DNA of 8,412 nucleotides from contig RFKS01000254.1 in assembly GCA_003694205.1 (NCBI GenBank), positions 1 through 8,412 on the forward strand, in the 5' to 3' direction. The position numbers and the translations under genes are program-made. How positions within the stretch are numbered: position 1 is the stretch's first letter; every line of letters starts with the position of its first letter. The notes under the pieces were generated by a model, which made no database searches, was not told where the DNA came from, and was given only the letters and a program-made list of their open reading frames with translations. The stretch is from Alphaproteobacteria bacterium. GTDB taxonomy: Bacteria > Pseudomonadota > Alphaproteobacteria > Sphingomonadales > Rhodothalassiaceae. Below are positions 6,451-8,412 of this stretch, one piece after another.

Positions 6451-7304
6451 GCAGGGGCACTTCCCGCGAAGGTCCCGTCCTTTTCACGGCCGAGGGCGCC
6501 ACCTGCATCGGAATCGTGCATCGGCCGCCGGTGGCCTCGCGCACCGGGGTGGTGATCGTGGTCGGCGGACCGCAATACCGGGTCGGCGCGCACCGTTCCT
6601 TCGTGACGCTCGCGCGATCGCTCGCGGACGCCGGTTTCGCCGTCTTTCGCTTCGACTATCGCGGGCTCGGCGACAGCGAGGGCGAAGACCCCGGTTTCGA
6701 GGCGCTCGGTCCCGATATCGCGGCCGCCATCGACGCCTTCCACGACGCCGTGCCGGAGGTCGCGCGGGTGGTCCTGTGGGGACTGTGCGACGGCGCCACC
6801 GCGTCGGTCCTTTGCGCCGCGGACGATCCGCGGGTGGCGGGCCTCGTATTGCTCAACCCCTGGGTCCACGAGGAGGCGGCCTATGAGCGGGTCCTGCTGA
6901 GGCACTATTACCGGCGACGCATCGTCTCGCGCGACTTCTGGCGGCAGCTCGCACGTGGTCGCGTGAAGTTCCTCGATTTTCCGCGGCTCGTCATCGGCAT
7001 GATCGGGCGTGGCTTCAAGCGCGCGGGCGAGGCGGTGCCGGCACGCCTTGCCGACCGCTTCTTGGCTGCCGCGGGCCGGCATGCCGGACCCGTTCTTCTG
7101 GTGACCAGCGGGCACGATCTCACGGCGCGCGAGTTTCTCGACGCGGTCGGGCGCGACAGCGCCTGGCGCGCGGCAATCGCCGCCGGGCGCGTGCGCAGGC
7201 TTCATGTCGAGGAGGCGGACCACACCTTCTCCGAGCCGGGAACGCTGGAGCAGGTCATTGCCGCGACCCGCGACTGGCTCGAAGGGCTCGATCACTCGTC
7301 ATAG
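6447..7304 (+). CDS. Alpha/beta-hydrolase, exosortase A system-associated hydrolase 1 type
   Basis: A 285-residue alpha/beta hydrolase that matches the exosortase A-associated hydrolase 1 family strongly. Signatures are VVGGPQYRVGAHRSFV at 38-53 and RFDYRGLGDSEG at 68-79. The nucleophile elbow is WGLCDGA at 111-117, so the likely nucleophile is Cys114 (codon 6786-6788) rather than serine. Asp224 in TSGHDLT and His259 in EADHTFSEP supply a plausible acid and base, a Cys-Asp-His arrangement like that of dienelactone hydrolase. It probably cleaves an ester or thioester, and a carrier-protein thioester is an attractive but unproven substrate. It has no signal peptide and should be cytoplasmic. 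The ATG overlaps the hydrolase 2 stop by 4 bp and has GGAGG seven bases upstream. Its TAG lies inside the end of the convergent reductase gene, giving a 13-bp tail-to-tail overlap. Confidence 0.9.
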   Translation: MSRGTSREGPVLFTAEGATCIGIVHRPPVASRTGVVIVVGGPQYRVGAHRSFVTLARSLADAGFAVFRFDYRGLGDSEGEDPGFEALGPDIAAAIDAFHDAVPEVARVVLWGLCDGATASVLCAADDPRVAGLVLLNPWVHEEAAYERVLLRHYYRRRIVSRDFWRQLARGRVKFLDFPRLVIGMIGRGFKRAGEAVPARLADRFLAAAGRHAGPVLLVTSGHDLTAREFLDAVGRDSAWRAAIAAGRVRRLHVEEADHTFSEPGTLEQVIAATRDWLEGLDHSS

Positions 7305-8368
7305 GAGATGACGAGGCGCTTGCTCGTCGGCACCGCCTGGCAGGTGAGGATGAAGCCGGCCTCGACCTCCGTCGGCTCGAGGCCGTAGTTCACCGCCATC
7401 TCGGCACTGCCCTCGAGAACCTTGGCGCGGCAGGTGGTGCACACCCCGCCCTTGCACGAATAGGGGACATCGAGGCCCGCCGCCTCGAGCGCGGCGAGCA
7501 CATTGCCGCGCGCCGGGTCGTAGTCGACCTCGTGCGCATTGCCGTCGAGGATGGCACGGATGCGGCCGGCGGTCGCATGGCTCTGCACCCGCTCGGCCAC
7601 GCGCGCCGATACCGCCGTCGGCTGTCCCTCATTGGTGAAGCGTTCGGAATGGATATGGGCGGCGGCGATGCCCTTGGCCTCGAGCGCCGCCGTCACTTCG
7701 TCGATCATGCCGCCCGGCCCGCAGACGAACCAGTCGTCGACTGCCACGCCGGCGAGCAGGGTGTCGAGGATCGCCGTCACCTTGTCGCCGTCGAGTCGAC
7801 CGCGGAAGAAGGGTATCTCGAGCTCCTGCCGGCTCAGGAAATGATAGAAGGCGAAGCGCTCCATATAGCGGTTCTTGAGGTCGGAAAGTGTGTCGCGGAA
7901 GATCGTGCTTTCCGCCCTGCGATTGCCATAGAACAGCGTGAAGCGGCTCCCTGGTCGCGATTTGAGGGCCGTTTTCAGGATCGACATGATGGGCGTGATG
8001 CCGGCGCCGGCGGCAAAGGCGACGAAATGTTGGGGGCCTTCGCTCGCGGGCGGCAGGTTGAAATGTCCGAGCGGCGGCAGGACGTCGATCGTCTCGCCCA
8101 CCGCAAGGTGTTCGGCGACATAGCCGGAGAATCGCCCGCCCGGCACATGACGCACGACGACACTGAGATCGTCCTCGTCGACGGCACTGCAGATCGAGTA
8201 GCAGCGCCGGAGCTCCTCGCCGCCAATCTCCTTGCGCAAGGTAAGGTGCTGCCCCTCGCGATAGCGATAGAGCTCCTTCAGCTCGGCCGGCACGGCGAAA
8301 CGAATGCGCTTCGCGTCCGGCGTCTCCGGGATGATGGCGGCGACTTCGAGAGAATGGAATTTGCGCAT
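7292..8368 (-). CDS. paaE: Phenylacetyl-CoA epoxidase reductase-type protein (FAD/NAD(P)H and 2Fe-2S)
   Basis: A 358-residue electron-transfer protein with the PaaE domain order. It begins with an FNR-type FAD domain (RCYSIC at 55-60). A NAD(P)-binding domain follows (GAGITP at 121-126, CGPGGM at 216-221). Last is a plant-type 2Fe-2S ferredoxin domain with Cys305, Cys310, Cys313 and Cys343. In the phenylacetate pathway this subunit passes electrons from NADPH to the di-iron oxygenase PaaA, which epoxidises phenylacetyl-CoA. All cofactor residues are present. The ATG at 8368 has AAGGAG 12 bases upstream, a slightly long spacing. The gene comes first in this direction within the window; the 44 bases beyond it hold no recognisable end of paaD or other paa gene, so the symbol rests on domain order and similarity alone. 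Related hydroxylase reductases with the same architecture cannot be excluded. Confidence 0.82.
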   Translation of the reverse strand: MRKFHSLEVAAIIPETPDAKRIRFAVPAELKELYRYREGQHLTLRKEIGGEELRRCYSICSAVDEDDLSVVVRHVPGGRFSGYVAEHLAVGETIDVLPPLGHFNLPPASEGPQHFVAFAAGAGITPIMSILKTALKSRPGSRFTLFYGNRRAESTIFRDTLSDLKNRYMERFAFYHFLSRQELEIPFFRGRLDGDKVTAILDTLLAGVAVDDWFVCGPGGMIDEVTAALEAKGIAAAHIHSERFTNEGQPTAVSARVAERVQSHATAGRIRAILDGNAHEVDYDPARGNVLAALEAAGLDVPYSCKGGVCTTCRAKVLEGSAEMAVNYGLEPTEVEAGFILTCQAVPTSKRLVISYDE

Positions 8369-8380
8369 CTCGGTCTATCG

Positions 8381-8386
8381 CTCCTT
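8381..8386 (-). promoter_or_regulatory. Ribosome binding site of the PaaE-type reductase
   Basis: AAGGAG read on the minus strand, 12 bases before the ATG at 8368. It is a strong match to the 16S anti-Shine-Dalgarno sequence at a longer than optimal distance, and it supports the chosen start because no better site lies nearer. Confidence 0.5.
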
Positions 8387-8412
8387 TTCACTCGCCTCCG
8401 CCCCGTTCACCC

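Noticed and set aside
6183..7295. Minus-strand open frame of 370 codons
   Set aside because: It is antisense to both hydrolase genes, which carry clear family motifs. The translation has no domain signal.

Overview
The window is GC-rich, almost wholly coding DNA with the dense, overlapping gene packing of a free-living proteobacterium. Protein style suggests Alphaproteobacteria, but there is no rRNA or other marker to fix this. No tRNA, rRNA, CRISPR array, insertion sequence or long repeat was seen.

Layout, left to right: (1) the 3' part of a plus-strand asparagine-synthase-like ATP-pyrophosphatase gene, whose reading frame runs off the left edge; (2) a minus-strand group transcribed right to left: GNAT-like acetyltransferase, AMP-forming acyl-CoA ligase, PLP-dependent decarboxylase; (3) a 97-bp divergent intergenic region at 5287-5383; (4) a plus-strand group: acyl carrier protein, alpha/beta-hydrolase 2, alpha/beta-hydrolase 1; (5) a minus-strand ferredoxin-NAD(P)H reductase of the PaaE type, the apparent start of the neighbouring region. 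Both outer junctions are tail-to-tail with overlapping stop codons (4 bp and 13 bp). Within the two groups, three of the four junctions are 4-bp start/stop overlaps, which implies translational coupling.

The core of the window (ligase, decarboxylase, carrier protein and the two hydrolases) matches the accessory gene set known from exosortase A (XrtA/PEP-CTERM) loci and related exopolysaccharide loci. The ligase, decarboxylase, hydrolase 1 and hydrolase 2 each correspond to families named 'exosortase A system-associated'. No exosortase, PEP-CTERM protein or glycosyltransferase lies inside the window, so the wider locus cannot be confirmed here.

A plausible but unproven reading is a small carrier-protein pathway. 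The ligase would activate an amino acid or other carboxylate and load it on the carrier protein, the decarboxylase would remove a carboxylate, the GNAT protein would acylate or transfer the product, and the hydrolases would release or edit it. The asparagine-synthase-like enzyme could form an amide with it. The most unusual molecular details are the absence of the serine nucleophile in hydrolase 2 and a Cys-Asp-His style triad in hydrolase 1.
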